This document shows positions 7,956 to 15,979 of a stretch of 43,707 nucleotides of DNA, piece by piece. Below the pieces are notes generated by a model. It did no database searches, was not told where the DNA came from, and worked only from the letters and a program-made list of their open reading frames with translations. Source of the stretch: an uncultured Collinsella sp. (lineage in GTDB: Bacteria; Actinomycetota; Coriobacteriia; Coriobacteriales; Coriobacteriaceae); assembly GCA_902464565.1 (NCBI GenBank), contig CABQJV010000017.1, positions 1 through 43,707 of the forward strand, given 5' to 3'. Position numbers and translations under genes: made by a program. The first letter of the stretch is position 1. Each line of letters starts with the position of its first letter.

Positions 7956-9104
7956 TTAATCGAGGATATCGTCGAGGGCACTCTTGATACGGTCGGTCAC
8001 CGACTTCTTACCGGAAGCGACGTCATCGCCCATCTCATCGGCAAAAGCACGGAGCAGCTCGCGCTGCTTATTGGAAAGATTGGTGGGAACGACCACGCGC
8101 AGCTGCACGATCAGGCGGCCACGCGAACCGCCACCGCCAATGCGCGGCATGCCGTAATTATTGACGCTCACGGTGTCGCCGTACTGGGCGCCGGCGGGAA
8201 CCGTCACCTTAACGACCTCGTCGGGCATAATGCCCTCGACCTCGATCTCGCAGCCGAGCGCAGCCTGCGCAATCGAGATATCGCTCACCAGGTACAGGTC
8301 GTCCCCGTTGCGCTTAAAGCGCTCATGGTCGGCAACACGCACGTTGACAATCAGGTCGCCCGAGGGCTCGCCGCGAAGGCCGGCCTCGCCAAAGCCGCTC
8401 ACGCGCAGCTGGCGACCGGTCGAAACGCCGGCGGGAATATCGATGTCGATCTTTTCGTGCGAAGGCGTGCGGCCCTGACCGTCGCAGGTCTCGCAGGGAT
8501 GGTCGATAACCGTACCCTCGCCATGGCAGTCGGGGCAAGGCGAGGAAGACTGAACCTGGCCCAGGAACGAACGCTGAACCGTCGTGACGTAGCCCGTACC
8601 GTGGCAGCGGCCGCACTGCTTTTCCTGTGCGCCCTCTGCCCTACCGGTGCCATTACAGTCCTCGCAAGGAGCAAGGCGGTCATAACTGATCGTCTTTTTG
8701 CAGCCGAGCGCCGCCTCCTCAAGGGTCACCGAAAGCGAGATGGCCATGTCACGTCCGCGACGACGCTCACGACGGCTGCGGGCGCCACCGCCGGCACCGC
8801 CGCCAAAGAACGACGAGAACAAGTCGTCCATGCCCATGCCACCAAAGATATCGTTGATATCGACGTAACCCGAACCACCAGGGCCGTCAGCAGTGCCGTA
8901 ACGGTCGTAGTTAGCACGCTTCTGCTCATCGGAAAGAACGGAATAGGCCTCGTTGAGCTCCTTGAACTTGGCCTCGGCCTCGGGGTCGTCCGAAACATCC
9001 GGATGTACGGTACGGGCCTTCTTTAGAAACGCACGCTTAATCGTCCGCGCGTCGGCATCCTTGTCGACGCCAAGCACCTCGTAGTAATCCCTATTTTCCG
9101 ACAC
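7956..9104 (-). CDS. dnaJ: Chaperone protein DnaJ
   Basis: Type I DnaJ (Hsp40) co-chaperone that delivers clients to DnaK and stimulates its ATPase. Domains in order: J domain with HPD in the first 40 residues, Gly-rich linker, four CxxCxGxG zinc repeats (CEDCNGTG, CGRCHGTG, CPDCHGEG, CETCDGQG), then two beta-barrel client-binding domains ending in a short helix. Length is 382 residues, normal for the family. The start is GTG at 9104 with AAGGA 7 nt upstream; the upstream open codons do not encode J-domain sequence. dnaK and grpE are not nearby, and no CIRCE or HAIR operator is visible upstream. Confidence 0.97.
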   Translation of the reverse strand: MSENRDYYEVLGVDKDADARTIKRAFLKKARTVHPDVSDDPEAEAKFKELNEAYSVLSDEQKRANYDRYGTADGPGGSGYVDINDIFGGMGMDDLFSSFFGGGAGGGARSRRERRRGRDMAISLSVTLEEAALGCKKTISYDRLAPCEDCNGTGRAEGAQEKQCGRCHGTGYVTTVQRSFLGQVQSSSPCPDCHGEGTVIDHPCETCDGQGRTPSHEKIDIDIPAGVSTGRQLRVSGFGEAGLRGEPSGDLIVNVRVADHERFKRNGDDLYLVSDISIAQAALGCEIEVEGIMPDEVVKVTVPAGAQYGDTVSVNNYGMPRIGGGGSRGRLIVQLRVVVPTNLSNKQRELLRAFADEMGDDVASGKKSVTDRIKSALDDILD

Positions 9105-9185
9105 GACCGAATCCTTCCGACTTTCATTATTGTCACAGTGCGTCCTATACCCAAGCTGGGCCGACCGCAAACAGAGGGTTTGATG

Positions 9186-10289
9186 TTATTGCATTGCGTA
9201 GGGCGAAAGCATGGCACGTTGCGAGCAGCTCGCGAACCAAACCGACACGAGCGCGAACATGAAGCCGTTGGCAAAACCGTTGGCAAACTGCATCGCACCG
9301 CGCTTCCACCACAGCAGACTACGATGAAGCACACCGTCCGAAAGCACCATAAACAGGCCCATGGTAAACGGAATAAAGCACATCACGGCAAAGGCCGAGA
9401 ACACGCCCGAAATGGCCGACAGCACCAAAAACGGCGCCACGATGCCCATCAGGTAAAAACCGGTACGAGCTTTGCCTTCCAAGCGCTCGGACTCAACATG
9501 GGCGCGGCCGACTAGATCGCCACCCGAGGCACCGTTGGTGCCAGCGTGACCCATACCGCTAATGCGGACCTCGTCGCCATCGTGCGTGCCGGCAGGAAAC
9601 TCAATCGTCTGCTCGGAGGTCACACGAGTTCGCCCGCTGCCGCCGCAATCGGGGCAGGGGTCGGCGACGACCTTACCGGAACCGCCGCACTCGGGGCAGA
9701 CTGACTGAAACGTGCCCGCACCAAACAGGAAGGACAGGTCGACGTCGATGTGGCCGCGGCCGCCGCAGCTCGGGCAGGTATGGGCATGCTCGGAGGAGAC
9801 AGAACCCGAGCCGCCGCAATGTCCGCATGTATCGAAACGCGTGTAGCGGACGGTCTTGCGGGCACCGCCCTTGGCCTCCTTGGCGTCAAGTTTGATATCG
9901 ACGACCACATTGGCGCCGTTCTCGGGATTGTAGGCAGCCTGGCCGCGACGCTGCTGGCCCCAGGCGCCACCAAAGGGAAAGCCGCCCTCAAAGGGATTGC
10001 CATAGCCTGTGTTGCCGGCGTAGCCGCCACCATAGGGCGAAGCCGTAGGAGCACCGGCAAAGGGATTGCCCGAGCGCATGGCGTCGTAGCGCGCACGTTT
10101 TTGCTCATCCGAAAGCACGGCGTAGGCCTCGGAAACCTCTTTAAACTTTTCCTCGGCATCCGGCTCTTTGTTGACGTCCGGATGGAGCTTGCGGGCCTTT
10201 TGCTGAAAGGCCTTTTGAATATCACGCGAGGTGGCGTCCTTGGAGACACCCAGAATCTCGTAATAATCTTTTTCGTTCATCGTCGCCAT
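9186..10289 (-). CDS. Membrane-anchored DnaJ-like protein
   Basis: A 367-residue protein beginning with a full J domain (HPD at 36-38), a Gly/Phe-rich linker (about 72-112), and four CxxCxGxG zinc repeats (155-162, 172-179, 198-205, 212-219). After only one partial client-binding subdomain (about 224-262) the sequence changes to hydrophobic segments at about 278-297, 299-317 and 337-355. Ordinary DnaJ has instead a second beta domain and a dimerisation helix. The likely product is a J protein tethered to the cytoplasmic membrane that recruits DnaK there. The ATG at 10289 is chosen because AGGAGG lies 9 nt before it; an upstream GTG overlaps that site. It lies between hemW and dnaJ, where hrcA is often found. 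The client is unknown. Confidence 0.85.
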   Translation of the reverse strand: MATMNEKDYYEILGVSKDATSRDIQKAFQQKARKLHPDVNKEPDAEEKFKEVSEAYAVLSDEQKRARYDAMRSGNPFAGAPTASPYGGGYAGNTGYGNPFEGGFPFGGAWGQQRRGQAAYNPENGANVVVDIKLDAKEAKGGARKTVRYTRFDTCGHCGGSGSVSSEHAHTCPSCGGRGHIDVDLSFLFGAGTFQSVCPECGGSGKVVADPCPDCGGSGRTRVTSEQTIEFPAGTHDGDEVRISGMGHAGTNGASGGDLVGRAHVESERLEGKARTGFYLMGIVAPFLVLSAISGVFSAFAVMCFIPFTMGLFMVLSDGVLHRSLLWWKRGAMQFANGFANGFMFALVSVWFASCSQRAMLSPYAMQ

Positions 10290-10347
10290 GCGCGGCAACC
10301 TCCTGCTCACAGCAGCGTATATATTCCGGTAATTCTACCCGAGCGGC

Positions 10348-11580
10348 CTAAGCTAGATCCCAAAACAGCTCGAACAGAACATTTCCATCGAGCCAGCCCA
10401 AGTGTGTCGGCGCCAGACGAGCTCGAACATAGCCCGCGACGACATCTGCCGAAGTGAAAGGTCCCTCATGGACCCCGAGCGTCTCGGGCACCCAAGTGGC
10501 AAGACCCAATTCGAGCGCGCGATTGCAGGCAGCTGCCAGCTCATCGGCCGGGATGACACGAGCCGCGCGAACCAAAAGGTCGGACGCGACACCGCGCGTC
10601 ATGCGACAAGCAAGCATCAGGTCTTCGGCCGCAGCCTCGCGCTGCGACAGATATTCGGCCTCGAACGCCGTCGCGACATCGTCACGTTGCACCAGACGCA
10701 CGCGGTACGAATCGCCTCGAGAAGACACGCCGGGGAACAAACCTACAAGACGGTCGAAATCCTCGGCGTCGAGCATGCCCGCGGCGGAACGACCCAGGCC
10801 CAGGTAGCCCCGTCCGGTCCAGTAGGCAATGTTATGGGCGCACTCATGGCCGTCGAGCGCATAGCTTGCCACCTCATAGGGATGATAGCCGGCCGCACCC
10901 AGACGCTCACGCGCCACATCCATGCACGAAGCTTGAAAATCCTCATCAGGCTCGAGCAACTCGTCGCGGCACGCCATGCGATAAAGGGGCGTCCCCTCCT
11001 CAAGCGTGAGCGGGTAGACCGACACATGATGCGGAGCCGCCGCCAGCACGCCATCGAGTGTGCGCTTCCAACTCGCTGCGGTCTGCCCGGGAAGTCCGCA
11101 CATAAGGTCGCACGACACGTCAAGCCCAGCGTTCTTGACCGTCGCGATGGCGGCGAGCGCCCGATCGGCATCGTGAATACGGCCGATGGCGGTAAGTTCG
11201 GTGTTATCGAGCGTTTGCACGCCCAGAGAGACGCGTGTAACACCAACCTTGGCAAGCGCAGCGGCAAGCTCGGCGGTCAGCGACTCAGGATTGGCCTCGC
11301 AGGTAAACTCAACAGGGGCGCACGACGCACGAATACGCCGCGCCAGCTCCACCAAGCGCTCCCCCGCCAGCGACGGCGTACCGCCGCCAACATAGACGGT
11401 GCGGATCTGGTCAAGGGCCCCAGCTTTGCCAAAAGCATCGAGGCGCGCGTACAACTGCTCAAAATAGGCATCGAGCGCAGCGCTCAGGTCGCACGGAGCA
11501 AAACTGCGCGAGTCAAAGTCGCAGTACCGGCACTTTTGAGCGCAAAACGGCACGTGCACGTACAGCGCGGTAACGGCCAC
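10348..11580 (-). CDS. hemW: Radical SAM heme chaperone HemW
   Basis: HemN-like radical SAM protein, now regarded as a heme chaperone rather than a coproporphyrinogen oxidase. The 410-residue product opens with LYVHVPFCAQKCRYCDF, giving the CxxxCxxC cluster at residues 13, 17 and 20. It also has YVGGGTPS, ANPES and the HemW-type C-terminal domain. It starts with GTG three bases after the dusB stop, with GGAGG in the end of dusB, so it is probably co-translated with it. hemW downstream of lepA is a common order; dusB is inserted between them here. Confidence 0.94.
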   Translation of the reverse strand: MAVTALYVHVPFCAQKCRYCDFDSRSFAPCDLSAALDAYFEQLYARLDAFGKAGALDQIRTVYVGGGTPSLAGERLVELARRIRASCAPVEFTCEANPESLTAELAAALAKVGVTRVSLGVQTLDNTELTAIGRIHDADRALAAIATVKNAGLDVSCDLMCGLPGQTAASWKRTLDGVLAAAPHHVSVYPLTLEEGTPLYRMACRDELLEPDEDFQASCMDVARERLGAAGYHPYEVASYALDGHECAHNIAYWTGRGYLGLGRSAAGMLDAEDFDRLVGLFPGVSSRGDSYRVRLVQRDDVATAFEAEYLSQREAAAEDLMLACRMTRGVASDLLVRAARVIPADELAAACNRALELGLATWVPETLGVHEGPFTSADVVAGYVRARLAPTHLGWLDGNVLFELFWDLA

Positions 11581-11582
11581 CC

Positions 11583-12626
11583 TTAAGCCTCCAGCGGATG
11601 AGGGGGCACCGATTCGCCGGCGGCAAGTGCGGCCTCGCAGGCCACCACATCGCGCTCGATCTCATCGACCAGCACCATAAACTCCTCGTATGTGGAACAG
11701 CGCACCACATGGGCACGCCAAGCGGCGGCATGGGGCATGCCTTTTAAGTACCAGCTTGCGTACGTGCGGGCACGCGACATGAGCGGCAGAAGCTCGTGCG
11801 TCAGCGTTAGGTGTTCACGCAGGGCGTCCAGGCGCTCGACGGAGCTGCGCGCCGGCACCGGTATGCCATCGAGCGCAAGGGCGCGAGCATCACCGAACAC
11901 CCAGGGATTACCGTAGATGCCGCGCGCGATAAACACCGCGCTGGCACCAGAACTGCGCAGATGCTCCGCGGCATCCTCGGCGCAGAACACATCGCCCGAA
12001 CCAATCACGGGAATCTCGACAGCATCTGCGACCTCATCGACGACAGACCAATCGGCCTGCCCCATATAGAGCTGCGTGGCACAACGACCGTGCACGGCAA
12101 CTGCGGAGGCGCCCGCCCCTTCGAGCATCTGGGCAAACGTTGCGGCATTACGGTCCTCGGCGTAAAAGCCCTTGCGGATCTTTACGGTCACGGGCACGTG
12201 AGCCGCGCCCACCGTGGCCTCGACGATCTTCTCGGCCAAATCGGGCGTGCGCATAAGGGCCGAGCCCTCGCCCTTGGTGACAACCTTGCGGGCAGGACAG
12301 GCCATGTTGATGTCGATGAGCGACAGGCGATCGCCAACGCGCTCCTCGACGGCGGCGACGGCGCTCGCAAACTGATCGGGCTTGGAGCCAAAGAGCTGCA
12401 CGCAAATCTGCTGCTCCTCGTCGGCCGGTAGCACCAGGCGCCAGGTCTTGTTGCTGGCATAGGCAAGGCCCGCCACGCTCACCATCTCGCTGTAGGCAAG
12501 GTTGGCACCGCGGCGGCGGCACATGATGCGGTAGGCAGGGTCGGTCACGCCCGCCATGGGAGCCATAAGGAACGGCTGCTCGGCATAAGCGCCCAGCAGC
12601 CGCTTGCTGTATTCAGAAAGCGCCAT
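11583..12626 (-). CDS. dusB: tRNA-dihydrouridine synthase (DusB-like)
   Basis: FMN-dependent enzyme that reduces specific uridines in tRNA to dihydrouridine. The 347-residue product has the TIM-barrel start PFLMAPMAGVTDPAYR, the active-site loop INMACPARKVVTKGEGSALM with catalytic Cys110, the HGR motif (AVHGRCATQLYMG) and GSGDVF for FMN phosphate binding. Its sequence is nearest the DusB class of bacteria with one Dus. It starts 4 bp after lepA and ends 2 bp before hemW. Confidence 0.94.
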   Translation of the reverse strand: MALSEYSKRLLGAYAEQPFLMAPMAGVTDPAYRIMCRRRGANLAYSEMVSVAGLAYASNKTWRLVLPADEEQQICVQLFGSKPDQFASAVAAVEERVGDRLSLIDINMACPARKVVTKGEGSALMRTPDLAEKIVEATVGAAHVPVTVKIRKGFYAEDRNAATFAQMLEGAGASAVAVHGRCATQLYMGQADWSVVDEVADAVEIPVIGSGDVFCAEDAAEHLRSSGASAVFIARGIYGNPWVFGDARALALDGIPVPARSSVERLDALREHLTLTHELLPLMSRARTYASWYLKGMPHAAAWRAHVVRCSTYEEFMVLVDEIERDVVACEAALAAGESVPPHPLEA

Positions 12627-12630
12627 AGCC

Positions 12631-14442
12631 CTACTCGTCCACCTTGAGGATCGCCATAAAGGCCTCCTGCGGGACCTCGACTGAGCCGATGGCCTTCATG
12701 CGCTTCTTGCCCTCTTTCTGCTTCTCGAGCAGTTTGCGCTTACGCGAGATATCGCCGCCGTAGCACTTTGCAAGAACGTCCTTGCGACGCGCTTTGACGG
12801 TAGAACGGGCGATGATCTTGTTGCCGATAGCACCCTGGATGGGAACCTCGAACAGCTGACGCGGGATGATCTCCTTAAGTTTGTCGCACAGACCACGGGC
12901 CAGGCCATAGGCCTTGTCCTTATGGACGATAAACGACAGCGCGTCCACCTCATCACCCGAAAGCAAGATATCGAGCTTCACAAGCTCGGAGGGACGGTAC
13001 TCGTTGAACTCGTAGTCGAGCGAGGCATAGCCCTTGGTACGGCTCTTGAGCTGGTCAAAGAAGTCCAAGATGAGCTCGGCGAGCGGCATATCGAAGCGCA
13101 TCTCGACCGATTTGCTCGTCAGGTGGATCATGTCGGTCGTAACGCCGCGGTGCTCGATGGCGAGCTGCATGACGGCACCCGTGTACTCAGGCGGGCAGAT
13201 GATCTTTGCCTTGAGGTAGGGTTCCTCGATACGCTCGATGCGCGTGGCCTCGGGCAGATCCTGCGGGCTGCGGACATCAATCATCTCGCCGTCAGTCTTG
13301 TAGACGTGATAGTCCACCGAAGGGCTCGTGGCAATGAGGTCAAGATTGAACTCACGCTCCAGGCGCTCCTTAACGACCTCCATATGCAGCAGGCCCAAGA
13401 AGCCCACGCGGAAACCAAAGCCGAGCGCCACCGAGGTCTCGGGCTCCCACACCAACGACGGGTCGTTGACGTGCAGCTTATCGAGCGCGTCACGCAGGTT
13501 CTCGTAGTCCTTGTTATCGATCGGGAACAGGCCCGTATAGACCATGGGCTTGGCCTCGCGGTAGCCGGGAAGCGGCTCGGGGCAGGGATTCGACGCCCAC
13601 GTGAGGGTATCGCCCACGCGAACGGCCTCGGGGTCCTTCAGGCCCGTGACCACGTAACCGACCTCGCCGACCGTCAGCGCGTCAACCGGAGTCTCGGCGG
13701 GACGCTTGACGCCCACGCCATCGACCAAAAAGTCGCCCTTTGCCTGCATCATGCGCAGGGTATCGCCCTTTTTGATGGAGCCGTCAAAGATGCGCACCGT
13801 GGCGACGACGCCACGATACTCGTCGAAGTATGAATCCAGAATGAGTGCCTTAAGCGGTGCATTCGCATCGCCCTTGGGCGGAGAGATCAGAAAGACAATG
13901 GACTCCAGCAGATCGTGGATGCCCTCGCCGGTCTTGCCCGAGACGCACACGGCATCATCGGCAGGGATCGCCAGGTCATCCTCGATCTCGGTCTTAACCT
14001 CGTCGGGATGAGCCGAGGGCAGGTCGATCTTGTTGATGGCCGGCACAATGTCCAGATTGGCGTTCATGGCGAGCGTCGCGTTAGAGACGGTCTGCGCCTC
14101 AACGCCCTGCGTGGCGTCGACAACGAGCACCGCGCCCTCACAGGCTGCCAGCGAGCGCGAGACCTCATAGGTAAAGTCCACGTGGCCCGGCGTATCGATC
14201 AGATTGAACTGATACGTCTCGCCATCGTCGGCGTCATAGGACACGCGAACGGCATTGGACTTGATTGTGATGCCGCGCTCGCGCTCGATATCCATGGTGT
14301 CGAGCAGCTGCGACTCCATGTCGCGTTCGTCGACTGTATGGGTGAGTTCGAGGATACGGTCACTGATCGTGGACTTGCCATGGTCGATGTGCGCAACGAT
14401 TGAGAAGTTGCGGATGTGGGAAATGTCAATTGAAGTATTCAT
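12631..14442 (-). CDS. lepA: Elongation factor 4 (LepA)
   Basis: Ribosome-bound GTPase related to EF-G, implicated in back-translocation and 30S biogenesis. The 603-residue product has G1 AHIDHGKST (17-25), DTPGHVDF, NKIDLPSA, and the LepA-specific C-terminal domain ending KKRMKAIGSVEVPQEAF. The length is normal. The frame extends 20 codons upstream through the rpsT terminator, but the family begins at MNTSIDISHIRNFSIVAHIDHG, so ATG 14442 is chosen; the ribosome site (GGGTAAG) is weak. It heads the long gene chain running to recO. Confidence 0.98.
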   Translation of the reverse strand: MNTSIDISHIRNFSIVAHIDHGKSTISDRILELTHTVDERDMESQLLDTMDIERERGITIKSNAVRVSYDADDGETYQFNLIDTPGHVDFTYEVSRSLAACEGAVLVVDATQGVEAQTVSNATLAMNANLDIVPAINKIDLPSAHPDEVKTEIEDDLAIPADDAVCVSGKTGEGIHDLLESIVFLISPPKGDANAPLKALILDSYFDEYRGVVATVRIFDGSIKKGDTLRMMQAKGDFLVDGVGVKRPAETPVDALTVGEVGYVVTGLKDPEAVRVGDTLTWASNPCPEPLPGYREAKPMVYTGLFPIDNKDYENLRDALDKLHVNDPSLVWEPETSVALGFGFRVGFLGLLHMEVVKERLEREFNLDLIATSPSVDYHVYKTDGEMIDVRSPQDLPEATRIERIEEPYLKAKIICPPEYTGAVMQLAIEHRGVTTDMIHLTSKSVEMRFDMPLAELILDFFDQLKSRTKGYASLDYEFNEYRPSELVKLDILLSGDEVDALSFIVHKDKAYGLARGLCDKLKEIIPRQLFEVPIQGAIGNKIIARSTVKARRKDVLAKCYGGDISRKRKLLEKQKEGKKRMKAIGSVEVPQEAFMAILKVDE

Positions 14443-14467
14443 GCGGACTATCTTACCCGAGCGGTAC

Positions 14468-14504
14468 AAAAAATGGAGCCTGTTCCATAAAACAGGCTCC
14501 ATTT
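14468..14504 (-). terminator. Intrinsic terminator after rpsT
   Basis: A perfect 14-bp stem (plus-strand arms 14471-14484 and 14491-14504, loop CCATAA) followed on the minus strand by six T residues. It separates rpsT from lepA; lepA starts only 26 bp beyond it, so lepA depends either on read-through or on a promoter overlapping this hairpin. The stem is symmetrical and could also stop transcripts from the other strand, though the T-run favours the minus strand. Confidence 0.92.
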
Positions 14505-14538
14505 ATGCGCGTAATCTGTTTGGTGTGAAATTTACAAC

Positions 14539-14805
14539 TTAGGCGTTGATGCTGTTCACGAGCTTGGCAAGACCGGACTTGCGGTTGGAAGCCTGATTCT
14601 TGTGGATAACATGCTTGGCGGCAGCCATGTCGAGACGCTTGGTGACAGTCTTGAGGGCAGCCTGGGCCTTCTCGGCGTCGCCCTCGGCGACGGCGGACTG
14701 GACGTGCTTGGTCAGCGTCTTGAGCTCGGACTTGACAGCCTTGTTACGCATGCGAGCTGCCTCATTGGTGCGGATACGCTTCTTCTGAGACTTGATGTTT
14801 GCCAC
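14539..14805 (-). CDS. rpsT: 30S ribosomal protein S20
   Basis: S20 binds the 5' and 3' minor domains of 16S rRNA during 30S assembly. The 88-residue product begins (V/M)ANIKSQKKRIRTNEAARMRN and ends SGLAKLVNSINA, matching the family throughout. The start is a GTG at 14805 with AAAGGA 9 nt before it; the extra upstream codons in frame are not S20. A weak GTG start is reminiscent of E. coli S20, which starts at UUG and is autoregulated. It is monocistronic: a promoter at 14881-14889 and a strong terminator flank it. Confidence 0.98.
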   Translation of the reverse strand: MANIKSQKKRIRTNEAARMRNKAVKSELKTLTKHVQSAVAEGDAEKAQAALKTVTKRLDMAAAKHVIHKNQASNRKSGLAKLVNSINA

Positions 14806-14880
14806 TTCTGGAGTTCCTTTCGAGTTCCTTGCAAAAAATGTATGACACCTCTGAGACACGGTGAGGTCATGCAAGCGCCT

Positions 14881-14889
14881 ACTATAGCA
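14881..14889 (-). promoter_or_regulatory. rpsT promoter (extended -10)
   Basis: Minus-strand TGCTATAGT is an extended -10 element, identical to that before rpmB. The implied transcription start is near 14874, giving a leader of about 70 nt. A TTGACA lies further upstream (rc at about 14919-14924) but about 32 bp away, too far to pair with this -10. Confidence 0.6.
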
Positions 14890-14938
14890 CGCTCCCCCTC
14901 AAAGGGATAGAACGAATTTGTCAAATAGGCAGGTATCA

Positions 14939-15901
14939 TCACGATTTTCTCAAGATGTTCGTAATCCAGAGCAAAAGCGCGGTCTGAGAATCGGCCGAAC
15001 CCTTGAGCGCGAGCTCCACATCAACGGCACCCTCGAGCGCTGCGACGAGCTCTGCCATCGAAAAGCGACGTGCCCAGGTCAGGTGATTCTTGACCTGCCA
15101 GGACTGGAGTTTGAGCGTTGCGGCCAGCTCACGACCCTGTCCGCGCGCATCGAGCGCCTTGGCAACGATAAGCTCGCGAATGCGGCCGCACAACAATGTG
15201 TACGTCCACACGTAGCTCTTGGCGGGCAGTAGATTGAAGAGCTCGAGCGAGCGGCGCATGTCACGGGCCGAGACTGCATTGAGAAAGTCCCAGGGTTGAA
15301 CCTCGGCCGTACGTACAATCCAGCGCTCCACATCGGCAAGCTCAATCTGGGGCGCCTCGACCATCTGGACAAGCTTAGCCAAGTCGTTATCGAGCATGCG
15401 CGTGTTTTCACCCGAACGCGAGACGAGCTCCTCGGCGGCCGCCGTCGAGATCGACTTGCCGTGCTGCGTCGCCATCTGTTGCACGCGGCGCGGTAGCTCC
15501 CAGCGCTTGGTGCCGGAGCAATCGATCACGGCCTTCTTGTCGATTTTAGCGATCGCCTTATACAGGCGCGTGTTCTTGGCAAGCGAGTCGGCGATGATGA
15601 GGCAGACCGTCGTGGGGCTGGGACTCGCCAGATAGTCGACAAGCGGCTCCGAGACCGCCTTAGCGAGCTTTGAGCAGCCATCAAGGATTACCAAGCGAAA
15701 CTCGCTGCCCATCGGAAAGGTGTTAAGCGATCCGATAATGGACTCGATATCGGGGTCCTTGGTCATGTCGCGCTCGTCGAGGTTGAACTCGACCATTCCC
15801 GACTTTTCCAGACGCGCCTTCATACGCGAGACGGCGTGATCGCGCTTGACGCCGTCGGTACCGACGATCAGATATGCCGGCAGCAGACCGGTTTCGGACA
15901 T
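14939..15901 (-). CDS. holA: DNA polymerase III subunit delta
   Basis: Delta is the clamp-loader subunit that opens the beta sliding clamp. The 320-residue product shows the divergent AAA+-like HolA pattern: N-terminal LPAYLIVGTDGVKRDHAVSR, a central LVSRSGENTRMLDNDLAKL stretch diagnostic of the family, and a C-terminal helical collar domain. The upstream in-frame codons are excluded because ATG 15901 follows GGGAGGGGA at good spacing. comEC-holA-rpsT is a widespread gene order in Gram-positives and is kept here. Confidence 0.94.
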   Translation of the reverse strand: MSETGLLPAYLIVGTDGVKRDHAVSRMKARLEKSGMVEFNLDERDMTKDPDIESIIGSLNTFPMGSEFRLVILDGCSKLAKAVSEPLVDYLASPSPTTVCLIIADSLAKNTRLYKAIAKIDKKAVIDCSGTKRWELPRRVQQMATQHGKSISTAAAEELVSRSGENTRMLDNDLAKLVQMVEAPQIELADVERWIVRTAEVQPWDFLNAVSARDMRRSLELFNLLPAKSYVWTYTLLCGRIRELIVAKALDARGQGRELAATLKLQSWQVKNHLTWARRFSMAELVAALEGAVDVELALKGSADSQTALLLWITNILRKS

Positions 15902-15979
15902 TACGCTCCCCTCCCGCAGGCCTTCGTATTCGTTCCGTGCCATTCTAGCCCAGGGGCCCACCACACGCCAACGACGTCG

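Noticed and set aside
9105..9185. Heat-shock operator (CIRCE or HAIR) before dnaJ
   Set aside because: Read both strands of this gap and of 10290-10347; neither consensus is present even with a few mismatches.
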